Shown piece after piece: positions 48,180 to 57,500 of a stretch of 64,000 nt of DNA. The notes under the pieces are model-generated. The model was not told where the DNA came from. It did not search any database and saw nothing but the letters and a program-made list of their open reading frames with translations. The stretch is from Anaerolineales bacterium UBA5195 (GTDB taxonomy: Bacteria > Chloroflexota > Anaerolineae > Anaerolineales > Villigracilaceae): contig DHVZ01000030.1 of NCBI GenBank assembly GCA_002412925.1, forward strand, positions 20,742-84,741, in the 5' to 3' direction. Made by a program: the position numbers and the translations under genes. Each line of letters opens with the position of its first letter. Positions within the stretch are counted from its first letter, which is position 1.

Positions 48180-49505
48180 ATGTTAATTCAATTCAGCGTC
48201 GGCAATTTCCGTTCTTTTAAAGAACGGGCAACATTAAGCATGGTCGCAGCAAACACAAACGCCCGGGATCCTTTAATCAATAAAAACAATACTATCATCG
48301 TAAATGATGATCTTACTTTACTCACAAGTACGGCAATCTATGGGGCAAATGCCAGTGGGAAGAGCAATATAGTACGGGCTTTAGCATTTATGTGCCAGCT
48401 TGTGTTGTCATCGGCTAAAGAATCCCAAGCCGGGGAACCACTTGGTGCAGAACCCTTCCGGTTAAGCACGGAGACTGAGAATGAGCCATCCTTCTTTGAA
48501 GTTGTTTTCTTAATTGACAGTATTCAGTACAGGTATGGATTCGAAGTGAACTATAAACAAGTTATTTCTGAATGGCTCTTTTCTGTGCCAAGCATAAAAG
48601 AAGCAACCTTGTTTGTCCGAGAAGCGGATGCTATCAAACCGTCTCCCAAGTTCTTTAAGGAAGGAAAAGGATTGGAGGGCAAGACCCGTTCCAATGCCCT
48701 TTTCTTATCAGTGGTAGCACAATTCAATGGCGAGATTTCCACATCAATTCTAAAGTGGTTCCGCCGCATCGGTATTGTTTCTGGTTTGGATGATACATCT
48801 TATCGTGCCTACACAATCAAGCAGGTCATCGATGGTAAATATAAAGATGAAATAATCCAACTTGTTAAGAGCCTGGACATTGATATAAACGATATTGAAG
48901 GAATGAAAGTAGATAAATCTCAGGTTCAGTTGCCCCCCGGCATGCCTGAAGATATACGGTTAATTTTCCTAAAAAGCATCCAAGATAAGGAACTCCTCAC
49001 AGTTCAAACGAAACATCCAAAATTGAACGCTAAAGGTGAGCCGGTTGGCTCTGTAGTATTTGATATGGATGCAAACGAGTCGCACGGGACTCAAAAAGCA
49101 TTCTATCTCGCAGGTCCCATTTTGGATGTACTCAGTAGGGGTAAAGTGTTGATAATTGATGAGATGGAAGCCAGGTTACATCCACTGGTGACAAGAGAGT
49201 TGATCCAGTTATTTAATTCGATCGAGACCAATCCAAAACGTGCCCAATTGATTTTTACAACGCATGATACAAATCTTTTGTCCAACAAACTATTCCGCAG
49301 AGATCAGATCTGGTTTGTGGAAAAAGATAGTTTCTGTGCGAGCCATCTATACTCTCTCGCTGAAATAAAAATTGACGATGGCAGAGTTCGCAATGATGCC
49401 TCCTATGAAGATGATTATCTAAAAGGTCGTTATGGTGCGATCCCATTTCTCGGCGGAATAAAAAAGATCATGGCGGAAGGATCCAAAGATAATGCCGAAG
49501 AATAA
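48180..49505 (+). CDS. AAA ATPase, RloA/AbiLi-like
   Basis: A 441-aa ABC/SMC-like ATPase: MLIQFSVGNFRSFKERATLSM is the usual start of AAA_15/21 proteins, with Walker A IYGANASGKSNI (G55-S62) and Walker B VLIIDEMEARLHP, then TTHDTNLLSNKLFRRDQIW (the H-loop). It pairs with the RloB-like gene that overlaps its end by 14 nt. RloA/RloB genes are known passengers of type I restriction loci, and the AbiL pair (AAA plus RloB) is an abortive-infection system, so a defence role is likely. Confidence 0.9.
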   Translation: MLIQFSVGNFRSFKERATLSMVAANTNARDPLINKNNTIIVNDDLTLLTSTAIYGANASGKSNIVRALAFMCQLVLSSAKESQAGEPLGAEPFRLSTETENEPSFFEVVFLIDSIQYRYGFEVNYKQVISEWLFSVPSIKEATLFVREADAIKPSPKFFKEGKGLEGKTRSNALFLSVVAQFNGEISTSILKWFRRIGIVSGLDDTSYRAYTIKQVIDGKYKDEIIQLVKSLDIDINDIEGMKVDKSQVQLPPGMPEDIRLIFLKSIQDKELLTVQTKHPKLNAKGEPVGSVVFDMDANESHGTQKAFYLAGPILDVLSRGKVLIIDEMEARLHPLVTRELIQLFNSIETNPKRAQLIFTTHDTNLLSNKLFRRDQIWFVEKDSFCASHLYSLAEIKIDDGRVRNDASYEDDYLKGRYGAIPFLGGIKKIMAEGSKDNAEE

Positions 49506-50118
49506 ATCCTTCTTGCACCGTCAAATTAGGAGTTACATGGAACGGCGCGTAGATGCGCTTCCGGTTCGTCAAACATTCTTAATTGTTTGTGAAGGCGAAA
49601 AGACCGAACCAAATTATTTTCGAAGATTTCGAGTTCCGCAAGTGATTATCCAGGTGGAAGGCCTGGGTATGAATACGGTGGGCTTAGTTCAACGTACAAT
49701 AGAATTACGGCAACAGGGTGATTATGATCAAACATGGTCCGTGTTTGACAAAGACGATTTCTCGGATAAGGATTTTAACGATGCTATAGTCCTTGCCAGG
49801 CAAAACGGAATTTGTGTTGCATACTCTAATCAGTCATTTGAGTTATGGTATGTGTTGCATTTCGACTTTATGCACAGCGCAATTACGCGTAAAGATTACA
49901 TGAAAATTCTCAATGAAAAACTTGGTAAAGAATATAAAAAGAATAGCCTGACTATTTATGATGAGTTACGGGAGCGCCAGGCAACAGCAATAAGAAATGC
50001 AAGGAATCTACTAAACGAATATCATTTACCCAGACCGGCAAAGAATGATCCTTCCACAACAGTGCACCTACTTGTTGAACAATTGGCAGAGTTTTCCAAA
50101 CCTTTTGGGACCAGTTAG
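49492..50118 (+). CDS. RloB-like protein (AbiLii family)
   Basis: A 208-aa protein of the RloB family, TOPRIM-like: RQTFLIVCEGEKTEPNYFRRF gives the glutamate-containing strand, DQTWSVFDKDDF the acidic pair, and NQSFELWYVLHFDF a later conserved patch. It probably acts as the nuclease or effector controlled by the ATPase encoded before it, whose gene it overlaps by 14 nt. Composition (AT-rich, Lys/Asn-rich) differs from hsdM and hsdR, a sign that the pair came in as a unit. Confidence 0.9.
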   Translation: MPKNKSFLHRQIRSYMERRVDALPVRQTFLIVCEGEKTEPNYFRRFRVPQVIIQVEGLGMNTVGLVQRTIELRQQGDYDQTWSVFDKDDFSDKDFNDAIVLARQNGICVAYSNQSFELWYVLHFDFMHSAITRKDYMKILNEKLGKEYKKNSLTIYDELRERQATAIRNARNLLNEYHLPRPAKNDPSTTVHLLVEQLAEFSKPFGTS

Positions 50119-50132
50119 CTAAGATACATACC

Positions 50133-53100
50133 ATGACTGGACATCACGGCACCGAAACCGAGTTCGAACTGACCACCATCCAGCGCCTGGAGCGGTTGCG
50201 CTACCAGCCTGTCTTTGGCATGGAAATCGAGCGTTCACATCATGAAGTGGTGCTCAGAGATGTGCTGCACGCCCAACTCGCCGCGCGTTACGATGACCTG
50301 CCCGCCGCTGCGCTGGACGAAGCCGTTCACACTATTAGCCGCCCGGTTGGCGTGGATACCCTGCGCCGCAACCTGGCTTTCCATCAACTGCTAACGCGCG
50401 GTTTTGATCTGAAGGTTCCTCGCCCTGTAGGGGCACAGCGAGATGCGCCCGGACGAGAATCCATCACGAATTCCGCTGTGCCCCTACATGCGGATGAATT
50501 CGAATACCGGCATATTTACCCAATCAACTGGGACGAGCCAGCCAAGAACGATTTCCGTGTCATCAACCAGTTTCCCATCCACGGGCAGAACGATCGCCGC
50601 CCTGACATCATCATTTTTATCAACGGCCTGCCGCTGGTGCTGTTCGAGTTGAAAAATCCCTATTCCGAAAAACCGACCGTTGAAGACGCTTTCAACCAGA
50701 TCCAGCATTATAGCTACGAAATCCCACAGGTTTTTGACTTCAACGCTCTCACCGTCATCTCGGATGGCGTCACCACCCTGCACGGCGTCTGGACGGGCAC
50801 GCGCGAGTGGTACAGCCCGTGGAAGTCTATCGATGGTTTCGAGATCGAGCCGAATACCACCGGTAGCATGAAAACCCTGATCGAAGGCTTATTCCCAAAA
50901 GAGCGCCTGCTCCAATACATCCGCGATTTCCTGGTCTTTGAAGTTGTCAACGAGAAAATCACCAAAAAGGGCGCGCGCTACCACCAGTTTTTTGCCGTGC
51001 GCCTGGCTGTTGAGAAAACCCTGGAAACCTACGCGCGCCGTTCTCCTGATCGGCGTATCGGCGTCATCTGGCACACCACTGGCTCGGGAAAGTCGCTCTC
51101 GATGGCCTTCCTGGTCGGCATCCTGCGCCGCCGGGCCGAACTCGAAAACCCCATCTTTCTGATCGAAGTCGACCGCAATGACCTCGACAAACAGCTCTAT
51201 GATCAATTCCTGGCCGCGCGCCAGTTGGTTGGCGAAGTCCAACAGGCGGACAGCGTGGAGGATTTACGCGACCTGTTGCAGACCGCCGGGGGCGAGGTCA
51301 TTTTCAGCACGATTGAGAAATTCCGCTTGGGGGAAGGCGAAACCAGTCACCCAGCGCTGAACTCCCGCTCGAATATCATTCTCATCGCCGACGAAGCCCA
51401 TCGCTCACAATATGGCTTTGCCGAAGGTTTTGCCCGCTCCCTGAGCGAGGCTTTGCCGAATGCCATGCGCCTGGGTTTTACCGGCACACCCATCAGCCTG
51501 AGCGGGGCCGATACCGTGCAAGTTTTTGGCGATCTGATCCACACCTACGATATCCAGCAATCCCAAAAGGATCACGCCACCGTCCCGATCTACTATGAAC
51601 CGCGCCAACTGCGCCTGTTCCAGCGCAACCCGGCGCTCGAACCCCAATTCCGCAGCGTAACTGCCGGGCACGATCAACAAAATATCAACCAGAACATCGG
51701 GCGCTGGACGGCACTGGCCGCCATCACCCGCAGTAAAGAGCATGTTGCCACTCTGGCGCAGGATCTGCTCGAACATTTCACTGACCGGACGCGCACGCTC
51801 AAGGGCAAGGCGCTGATTGTCTGTATGGAGCGGCTTAACTGCGTGCGCCTTTACGAAGCGCTGACTGTTTTGCCCGGCTGCCCCGAAATCAAAATCATCA
51901 TGACGGGCAATTTGAGCGAAGACCCGCCTGAATGGAGCCAGAAGGGCTATCTCACCACCAAAGCCCAGCGCGAGGCGATCAAAGAACGCATGAAAGATCC
52001 CGCCGATCCGCTTCAGATGGTGATTGTCTGCGACATGTGGCTGACCGGTACCGATATCCCTTGCCTGCACACGCTCTATGTTGATAAGCCGATGGAAGGC
52101 CATAACATGATCCAGGCCATCTCGCGCGTCAACCGTGTCTTTAGCGACAAACCGCACGGCCTGATCGTGGATTACATCGGCATCGGCGATGCCCTGCGCG
52201 AAGCCACCAGCCATTACACGCGCAAAGATGGCGAACAAACGGATGTCGCGGCCGAGATTGGCGAAAAAGCCCGCCCGTTATTTTTCGAGGCTCTGGACGA
52301 AACCCGCTCCGCCCTGCCGCGCAAGAACTACGCTAACTGGCGCGCCCTCTCCGAAATCGACCTGGAAGACCTGTATTCCCTGGTTTACGGGTTTCTCTGC
52401 GCCGATGATGACCAGCGCGAGGCCTTCTTGCAAGCCGAAGTCCGGCTCTCATCTGCATTTTTGCTGGTCATGTCCCTGGATGACTGCCGCAAACATGCGG
52501 ATGAAATCATTTTTTACCAACGCGTCCGCAAACAAATGCTCAAAACTACCACCCCCCGTCAAACCGAACGCGACCTGGACCGCGCTGTGCAGGATTTGGT
52601 GGATGACAGCCTCGAACCGTTAGGTGTGGTGGATATTTTCAAAGCCGCCGGGATCACCCGCCCCGATATTTCCATTCTTGATGACGCCTTTCTACAAACC
52701 TTCAAAGACCGTCCGCCTGAAAGCCTGCAAGTTAAACTACTCGAACGCCTGCTGGCTGACGAAATCGAGCGCCGACGCCGGGGCAACGTCACGCGCGCGC
52801 GTTCCTTCAAGCAAACCCTCGAACAGACTTTGCAAGATTATCACAACCGCCTGATTGACGCAAAAGAAGTCATCGAGCAGATGATTGCCATGAAGCAAAA
52901 GATGGAAGCTGAAGCCCAACGCGCCGAACAACTCCATCTAAGCGGGGAGGAAATTGCCTTCTATGATGCCATCGCTGCGAATGTCGTTTCAATCTATGAT
53001 CAGGCTTTCTTGTGTGACCTGATCCACGAAGTTGTCCAGACCCTCAAGCGCAACCTGAAAGTCGATTGGGCAGAAGCCCACCGCGCTGACATCCAGGCCG

Positions 53101-53237
53101 ATATCCGCGCCGCTGTCAAGCGCACGCTCAAGCGCCGCAAGGTTCGCGAAGAAGACTTGGAACCCTTCATTGGTTCCATCCTGGTGCAGGCGCAGGCGCT
53201 GTATGCAGATTGGCCGCTAGGGGCGTTTGCAGAGTAG
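50133..53237 (+). CDS. hsdR: Type I restriction endonuclease subunit HsdR
   Basis: HsdR cleaves and translocates DNA. The 1034-aa protein has the PD-ExK nuclease motif DIIIFINGLPLVLFELKNP (E172, K174), helicase motif I GSGKS (res 317-321), DEAHRSQYG (Asp420), GFTGTPI and motif VI NRVFSDKPHGLIVDYIG. The C-terminal 300 residues are the helical HsdM-contact region. Residues 98-119 are encoded by a 63-bp palindromic repeat that keeps the frame. It is separated from hsdS by about 2.5 kb of inserted genes. Confidence 0.97.
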   Translation: MTGHHGTETEFELTTIQRLERLRYQPVFGMEIERSHHEVVLRDVLHAQLAARYDDLPAAALDEAVHTISRPVGVDTLRRNLAFHQLLTRGFDLKVPRPVGAQRDAPGRESITNSAVPLHADEFEYRHIYPINWDEPAKNDFRVINQFPIHGQNDRRPDIIIFINGLPLVLFELKNPYSEKPTVEDAFNQIQHYSYEIPQVFDFNALTVISDGVTTLHGVWTGTREWYSPWKSIDGFEIEPNTTGSMKTLIEGLFPKERLLQYIRDFLVFEVVNEKITKKGARYHQFFAVRLAVEKTLETYARRSPDRRIGVIWHTTGSGKSLSMAFLVGILRRRAELENPIFLIEVDRNDLDKQLYDQFLAARQLVGEVQQADSVEDLRDLLQTAGGEVIFSTIEKFRLGEGETSHPALNSRSNIILIADEAHRSQYGFAEGFARSLSEALPNAMRLGFTGTPISLSGADTVQVFGDLIHTYDIQQSQKDHATVPIYYEPRQLRLFQRNPALEPQFRSVTAGHDQQNINQNIGRWTALAAITRSKEHVATLAQDLLEHFTDRTRTLKGKALIVCMERLNCVRLYEALTVLPGCPEIKIIMTGNLSEDPPEWSQKGYLTTKAQREAIKERMKDPADPLQMVIVCDMWLTGTDIPCLHTLYVDKPMEGHNMIQAISRVNRVFSDKPHGLIVDYIGIGDALREATSHYTRKDGEQTDVAAEIGEKARPLFFEALDETRSALPRKNYANWRALSEIDLEDLYSLVYGFLCADDDQREAFLQAEVRLSSAFLLVMSLDDCRKHADEIIFYQRVRKQMLKTTTPRQTERDLDRAVQDLVDDSLEPLGVVDIFKAAGITRPDISILDDAFLQTFKDRPPESLQVKLLERLLADEIERRRRGNVTRARSFKQTLEQTLQDYHNRLIDAKEVIEQMIAMKQKMEAEAQRAEQLHLSGEEIAFYDAIAANVVSIYDQAFLCDLIHEVVQTLKRNLKVDWAEAHRADIQADIRAAVKRTLKRRKVREEDLEPFIGSILVQAQALYADWPLGAFAE
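50426..50488. repeat. 63-bp palindromic repeat inserted in frame in hsdR
   Basis: Perfect 15-bp ends TGTAGGGGCACAGCG (50426-50440) and CGCTGTGCCCCTACA (50474-50488) of the GTAGGGGC family. The length, 63 bp, is a multiple of three, and the reading frame passes through without stop. Confidence 0.88.
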
Positions 53238-53241
53238 TACC

Positions 53242-53787
53242 ATGAACTGGACAGATCTCCGTCAAGCCTTGAAAGAATTCCCGCCCGAGCGCCTGATTGA
53301 ACTGCTCAAGGGCCTGCATGATCTTTCCCCACAGAACAAAGCCTGGTTGCAAGCCCAGGTATTGCCAGTTGGGCAGGATACTGCCTATTTGGAAGACTGC
53401 CGCCAGAAAGTTATCAAGCTGGTTTATAACCCTGCACGCAAATTCCCCGATATGCCACACTTTCGGGATGCCAAGAAAATCATCAGCGAATACAAAGCTG
53501 CCACCAAAGATTTGTGGGGGACGCTTGACCTGATGCTGACCTACGTTGAGCGTGGCCATGCCTTCACCAACGACTTTGGGGATATTGATGAACCGTTTTA
53601 TGACAAACTGATCAATATGCTGGAGCATTTTGCCGTTGAACTCAAGAATAGTCCTGCGCGCCGCGAATTGTACGGACGCTTTCGTCAGCGTTTACTGAAA
53701 ATGAACCGCACCGCGGATATCGGCTGGGGATATGGTGATTTTGTGCATGAAACGGTTGGCGATTTGGAAGCTGAGTTTGGCGATTAG
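53242..53787 (+). CDS. Conserved protein of unknown function downstream of hsdR
   Basis: A 181-aa helical protein starting MNWTDLRQALKEFPPERLIE 4 nt after the hsdR stop. It has helices rich in Leu and charged residues (ELLKGLHDLSPQNKAWLQAQ; VELKNSPARRELYGRFRQRL). It recalls the DUF6155-type proteins in size and pattern, but I hold this loosely. As the last gene of the restriction transcript, it may be a further accessory of the system. Confidence 0.75.
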   Translation: MNWTDLRQALKEFPPERLIELLKGLHDLSPQNKAWLQAQVLPVGQDTAYLEDCRQKVIKLVYNPARKFPDMPHFRDAKKIISEYKAATKDLWGTLDLMLTYVERGHAFTNDFGDIDEPFYDKLINMLEHFAVELKNSPARRELYGRFRQRLLKMNRTADIGWGYGDFVHETVGDLEAEFGD

Positions 53788-53947
53788 TTGAACGCCAGGA
53801 GCAAAGCATGTCTCGATCAGCTCTCCCGCAGTGCCTCCGAAGCCCAGGTTGTTCGCTGTTGACGAGAAAATCGTCGAGATGGGCGGCACTAAACGGGTCA
53901 GTCTTCTACCCAACCTGTGAGCGTAAGTCATACAGGAGACACTTCCT

Positions 53948-54454
53948 ATGCCAATGCCCTATGATCGCAGCACAAATTACGAGATGATCTATGTCTTTCT
54001 CGCTGTTTTGGTGATTTGCTGCCTGACCATTCTTGGGCCGTGGGTAATTCAACCCAAAATGCAAGAAATCAGCCGGGATCTTACCCTCCAATCATTGGAA
54101 ACCGCCTACAAGGCCATCCAACCTCCCGCGCAAACCGAGCCGATGGCTTCCCAGGCTGTCTTCTGGAACGACACAGCGAACAAAAAGGGCTGCAACTTCT
54201 TTGTCGGCGAAATCCGTACGTACCGGGGCAAACAGGCCGAGATTTTGTCTGCCTACGCCGCTCAGCGTGTGGCGGATGCCAGCCCCATCCAGGTGGTCTT
54301 CATCGAAAACAGCACGCTCCCAGCGGACGAAAACAGCCAGATCCCACTTTCCCTGCGCGCGCTGCAGGCCTGGGCCCTCCCGCCCGGCGCAGCGGAGCAA
54401 GCGCTTTACCTGGTGTATATTTTTAAGTCAGACCAGACCCTCGCCTGCCCTTGA
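53948..54454 (+). CDS. Membrane-anchored protein of unknown function
   Basis: A 168-aa protein with one N-terminal membrane segment (about res 12-34, MIYVFLAVLVICCLTILGPW) and an extracytoplasmic beta-rich domain with CNFFVGEIRTYRGKQAEIL and a final VYIFKSDQTLACP. Two Cys residues (in KKGCNFF and LACP) could form a disulphide. An AGGAG site precedes the ATG. It is followed by the peptidase gene on the same strand (33 nt) and the two may be co-expressed. Confidence 0.75.
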   Translation: MPMPYDRSTNYEMIYVFLAVLVICCLTILGPWVIQPKMQEISRDLTLQSLETAYKAIQPPAQTEPMASQAVFWNDTANKKGCNFFVGEIRTYRGKQAEILSAYAAQRVADASPIQVVFIENSTLPADENSQIPLSLRALQAWALPPGAAEQALYLVYIFKSDQTLACP

Positions 54455-54486
54455 TCTCACGCTCCTTCAACCTGAAAAGAGCCCCC

Positions 54487-56538
54487 ATGCCCAAACTCAC
54501 CTACCCCCCAACCCCCAGTATTGACCAGACCAACAACTTCCACGGCACCCTGGTCCGCGACCCATATCGCTGGCTCGAAGACGTGGATGCGCCTGAAACT
54601 CTCGAGTGGGTCAAGCGCCAGAACGAGCTAACCTACGCTTACCTCGCCCAAATCCCGGCCCGTGAGCGCCTGCGCGAACGCCTGACCGGTTTGTGGGACT
54701 ATGCCAAAGCCGAGGCTCCCTTCCAGCGTGGCGGGCTGTACTTCCAGTTCCGCAACACCGGCCTGCAAAACCAGGGCGTGCTCTATGTGGCCGAGTCTCC
54801 CACCGCCGTTGGGCGTATCCTGCTCGATCCCAACAGCCTCAGCGAGGATGGCACCGCTGCGCTCAACGAGCTCGCGGTCAGCGAGGATGGCCGCTGGCTG
54901 GCCTACACCATCAGCCGCTCCGGCTCCGACTGGCAGGCATGGCGCATCCGCAGCGTTGAAACCGGCGCCGATCTGCCCGAAACGCTCACCTGGAGCAAAT
55001 TCTCCGGTGCGGCCTGGGCCAAAGACAGTTCCGGCTTCTACTATGGCCGCTACCCCGCCCCCGCCGAAGGCGAAACCTACCAGCAGGCCAACTACAACCA
55101 GCAGCTGGTCTTCCACCGCCTGAACACACCCCAGGCCGAAGACCGCCTCGTTTACGCCCGCCCCGACCAGCCCGAGTGGGGCTTCGGCGCGGAAGTCAGC
55201 GAGGATGGCCGCTACCTCCTGCTCAGCGTCTGGCAGGGCACCGACACCCGCAACCGCTTTTTCTACAAAGATTTGCAGACAGATCAACCAGTTGTGGAAT
55301 TAATCCCGGATTTAGAGTCTGCCTATCACTTTGTCAACAATGATGGGACGCTTTTCTATTTCCAGACTGATTTATCCGCCCCGCGCGGCTGTCTCCTGAT
55401 TATCGACATTTCCCAACCCGCTCAAGCCAACTGGAAAACCCTCATTCCCGAAAGCGCTGACGTGCTCGAAAGCGTGCATCTGATCGGCGGGCAATTGATC
55501 GCGCTCTACATGCACGACGCCCGCCATGCGCTACGCCGCTTTGCGCTGGATGGCACTCCGCTGGGAGAGATTCCCTTGCCCGGATTGGGTTCCCTGCCCG
55601 CCCTGACCGGCCGCCGCCACGATGATGAGCTTTTCTACACCTTCAGCGCCTACCTCGCCCCCTCAACCGTCTACCGTTATGATTTCAAGACCGGCGCGAG
55701 TGAATTGGTCTTCTCCCCAAAGATCGATTTCGATTTCTCGGCCTACGAAACCCGCCAGGTTTTCGTCCCATCCAAAGACGGCACCCAAATCCCGATGTTT
55801 CTCACCCACAAAAAGGGACTGGTTCTCGATGGCCAAAACCCGACCCTGCTCTACGGCTACGGCGGATTCAACGCCGCTTATTTACCCGTTTTTGCCGTCC
55901 ACTACCTGGCCTGGCTGGAGCTGGGCGCGGTCTTTGCCGTTGCCAACCTGCGCGGTGGCAGCGAGTACGGCGAAGCCTGGCACAAAGCCGGGATGCTCCA
56001 CAACAAGCAGAACGTTTTCGATGATTTCATCGCCTGCGCCGAGTGGCTGATTGCTGAAAAAATCACCTCCACGCCCAAACTCGCCATCGAAGGCCGCTCG
56101 AACGGCGGCTTGCTGGTTGGCGCGTGCATGACCCAGCGCCCCGACCTGTACGGGGCCTGCCTGCCCATCGTCGGTGTGATGGACATGCTGCGCTTCCACA
56201 AATTCACCATCGGCTGGGCCTGGGTCAGCGACTACGGCTGCGCCGACGACCCCGAATTTTTCCCCACGCTCTACGCCTATTCTCCATACCATAACCTCCA
56301 GCCTGGGACAGTTTACCCGCCCACCCTCGTCCTGACCGGCGACCACGACGACCGCGTTGTTCCCGGCCACTCTTTCAAATTCGCCGCCGCGCTCCAGGCC
56401 GCCCAGGCGGGTGATGCGCCCGCGCTGATTCGGATCCAGACCAAAGCCGGTCACGGCCTGGGAAAACCCACATCTGTGCTGATCCAGGAATGGGCTGACA
56501 TCTTTGCCTTCCTGGTCCAAGCGCTGGAGATGGAATAA
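54487..56538 (+). CDS. Prolyl oligopeptidase (family S9A)
   Basis: A 683-aa serine peptidase of the POP family, cutting after proline in short peptides. The N-terminal part (DPYRWLEDVDAPETLEWVKRQN) is diagnostic, followed by a seven-blade beta-propeller (about res 70-415). The catalytic domain has GRSNGGLL (Ser538), the acid in GDHDDRVVPGHS and His in TKAGHGLG. No signal peptide, so cytoplasmic. The start is the ATG that begins MPKLTYPP; an upstream start at 54451 adds a tail overlapping no ribosome site. Confidence 0.96.
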   Translation: MPKLTYPPTPSIDQTNNFHGTLVRDPYRWLEDVDAPETLEWVKRQNELTYAYLAQIPARERLRERLTGLWDYAKAEAPFQRGGLYFQFRNTGLQNQGVLYVAESPTAVGRILLDPNSLSEDGTAALNELAVSEDGRWLAYTISRSGSDWQAWRIRSVETGADLPETLTWSKFSGAAWAKDSSGFYYGRYPAPAEGETYQQANYNQQLVFHRLNTPQAEDRLVYARPDQPEWGFGAEVSEDGRYLLLSVWQGTDTRNRFFYKDLQTDQPVVELIPDLESAYHFVNNDGTLFYFQTDLSAPRGCLLIIDISQPAQANWKTLIPESADVLESVHLIGGQLIALYMHDARHALRRFALDGTPLGEIPLPGLGSLPALTGRRHDDELFYTFSAYLAPSTVYRYDFKTGASELVFSPKIDFDFSAYETRQVFVPSKDGTQIPMFLTHKKGLVLDGQNPTLLYGYGGFNAAYLPVFAVHYLAWLELGAVFAVANLRGGSEYGEAWHKAGMLHNKQNVFDDFIACAEWLIAEKITSTPKLAIEGRSNGGLLVGACMTQRPDLYGACLPIVGVMDMLRFHKFTIGWAWVSDYGCADDPEFFPTLYAYSPYHNLQPGTVYPPTLVLTGDHDDRVVPGHSFKFAAALQAAQAGDAPALIRIQTKAGHGLGKPTSVLIQEWADIFAFLVQALEME

Positions 56539-56800
56539 TGGTGGACGGCACCCAACTCTCCGCCCCAGCCGCACGGTATCAAAATCCGGCTGGGGAGCGG
56601 GCAGGTTGGGCAAGCAGGTTTGGAGATAAACCCAATGGAGCGTATCTCCCGATAACTTGCTCCGCCCCACCATTTGCTTTCAGCGGAGGATGAAACAGAT
56701 CCATTTATTGTCTGTGTTTGTTGCCGGCTGGAAAACTGGTCATCTAGAGACGAAGGTCTCCTCAAGCACAGCCTGTGATAAAAGACTTAAGCCCCGTCCC
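56539..56800. other. Gap after the prolyl oligopeptidase gene
   Basis: About 260 nt with no gene or clear structure; it leads into the GGTTTAATC array. Confidence 0.4.
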
Positions 56801-56915
56801 GGTTTAATCCTGATTAAACTCCCAAGATGACCGATTTTTCTGGGGTTTAATCAAGATTTGCCGGGTTTTAATCAGGATTCAGTGGGGTTTAATCAGAAAA
56901 TGCCCAGGTTTAATC
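56801..56915. repeat. Phased GGTTTAATC direct repeats
   Basis: GGTTTAATC (once GGTTTTAATC) starts at 56801, 56844, 56864, 56886 and 56907: intervals 43, 20, 22 and 21 nt, i.e. about two helical turns with one unit missing. The first copy is part of an inverted pair GTTTAATC-CT-GATTAAAC (56802-56819). The array ends just before the dead integrase copy. Confidence 0.8.
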
Positions 56916-56922
56916 AAGCCCG

Positions 56923-57260
56923 TCACGGCACATAGCTCCCCACCACCTCGATACGATTGTGACCCAGTTTCTGAGAAACCTGCATGCGTGCTAGGCGGTC
57001 GGTCAATCCTTCTGCAATCAGATCCTGATGTTCGTTCTGAGCATAGTTGGAGCGCAGGCGGTGAACGCCGCTGATCTTGATCCCCAGGAAACGGGCAGCC
57101 CGGCGAACCGCCTAGTAGAGCTTGCTCTTCCAGACCTGGTTGGGGGTGAACAGGAATTCCTTGGATTCATTCAACTGGTCAGCCGGGTCGGCAGGCAGGT
57201 CGAGGGATTGTTTGAGAGTCTGTTGGCGGAGGCATTTGACACGTAGATGCGGACCCAAAC
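56923..57260 (-). pseudogene. Decayed 3' part of a tyrosine recombinase gene
   Basis: On the minus strand it reads an integrase C-terminus: SGVHRLRSNYAQNE, EGLTDRLARMQVSQKLGH and NRIEVVGSYVP before a TGA, parallel to the intact gene at 59570-60511. A TAG replaces the Gln codon of the KFYQAVRKAA motif, and the sequence loses similarity beyond about 57260. It is a non-functional relative of that integrase, probably the scar of an earlier insertion. Confidence 0.88.
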
Positions 57261-57364
57261 AAGGCGACTATGAAGGTCGTCGTCGCTACATATGTGCTGT
57301 GGTGGTGCAGGTGTCATATCGATGACCGTAGGAAGGGTGTCGAGACATCACAATGATTTACACA

Positions 57365-57395
57365 CGATATCCCCCAAGGATATCGATGATATAAT
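57365..57395 (+). promoter_or_regulatory. carD promoter region with palindrome
   Basis: CGATATCC-CCCAA-GGATATCG (57365-57385) lies just upstream of TATAAT (57390-57395), in the place of the -35 box, fitting an operator. A leader of about 100 nt with a weak hairpin and T run (57426-57456) follows before the ATG. Confidence 0.5.
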
Positions 57396-57500
57396 GAAAT
57401 TACACATCCCGGATTGACGGGTACCAAGCACCAGTCCCCTTGTTGGCTGGCGCTTTTTCTTTTTTCCCAATAAATTGCCAATTAAATTAAGGAGAAACCT

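Noticed and set aside
53807..53947. Short plus-strand frame after the hsdR-linked genes
   Set aside because: No ribosome site and no recognisable pattern.
54628..55287. 219-aa minus-strand frame opposite the prolyl oligopeptidase
   Set aside because: Gly/Ala/Val-rich antisense shadow of a well-supported gene.
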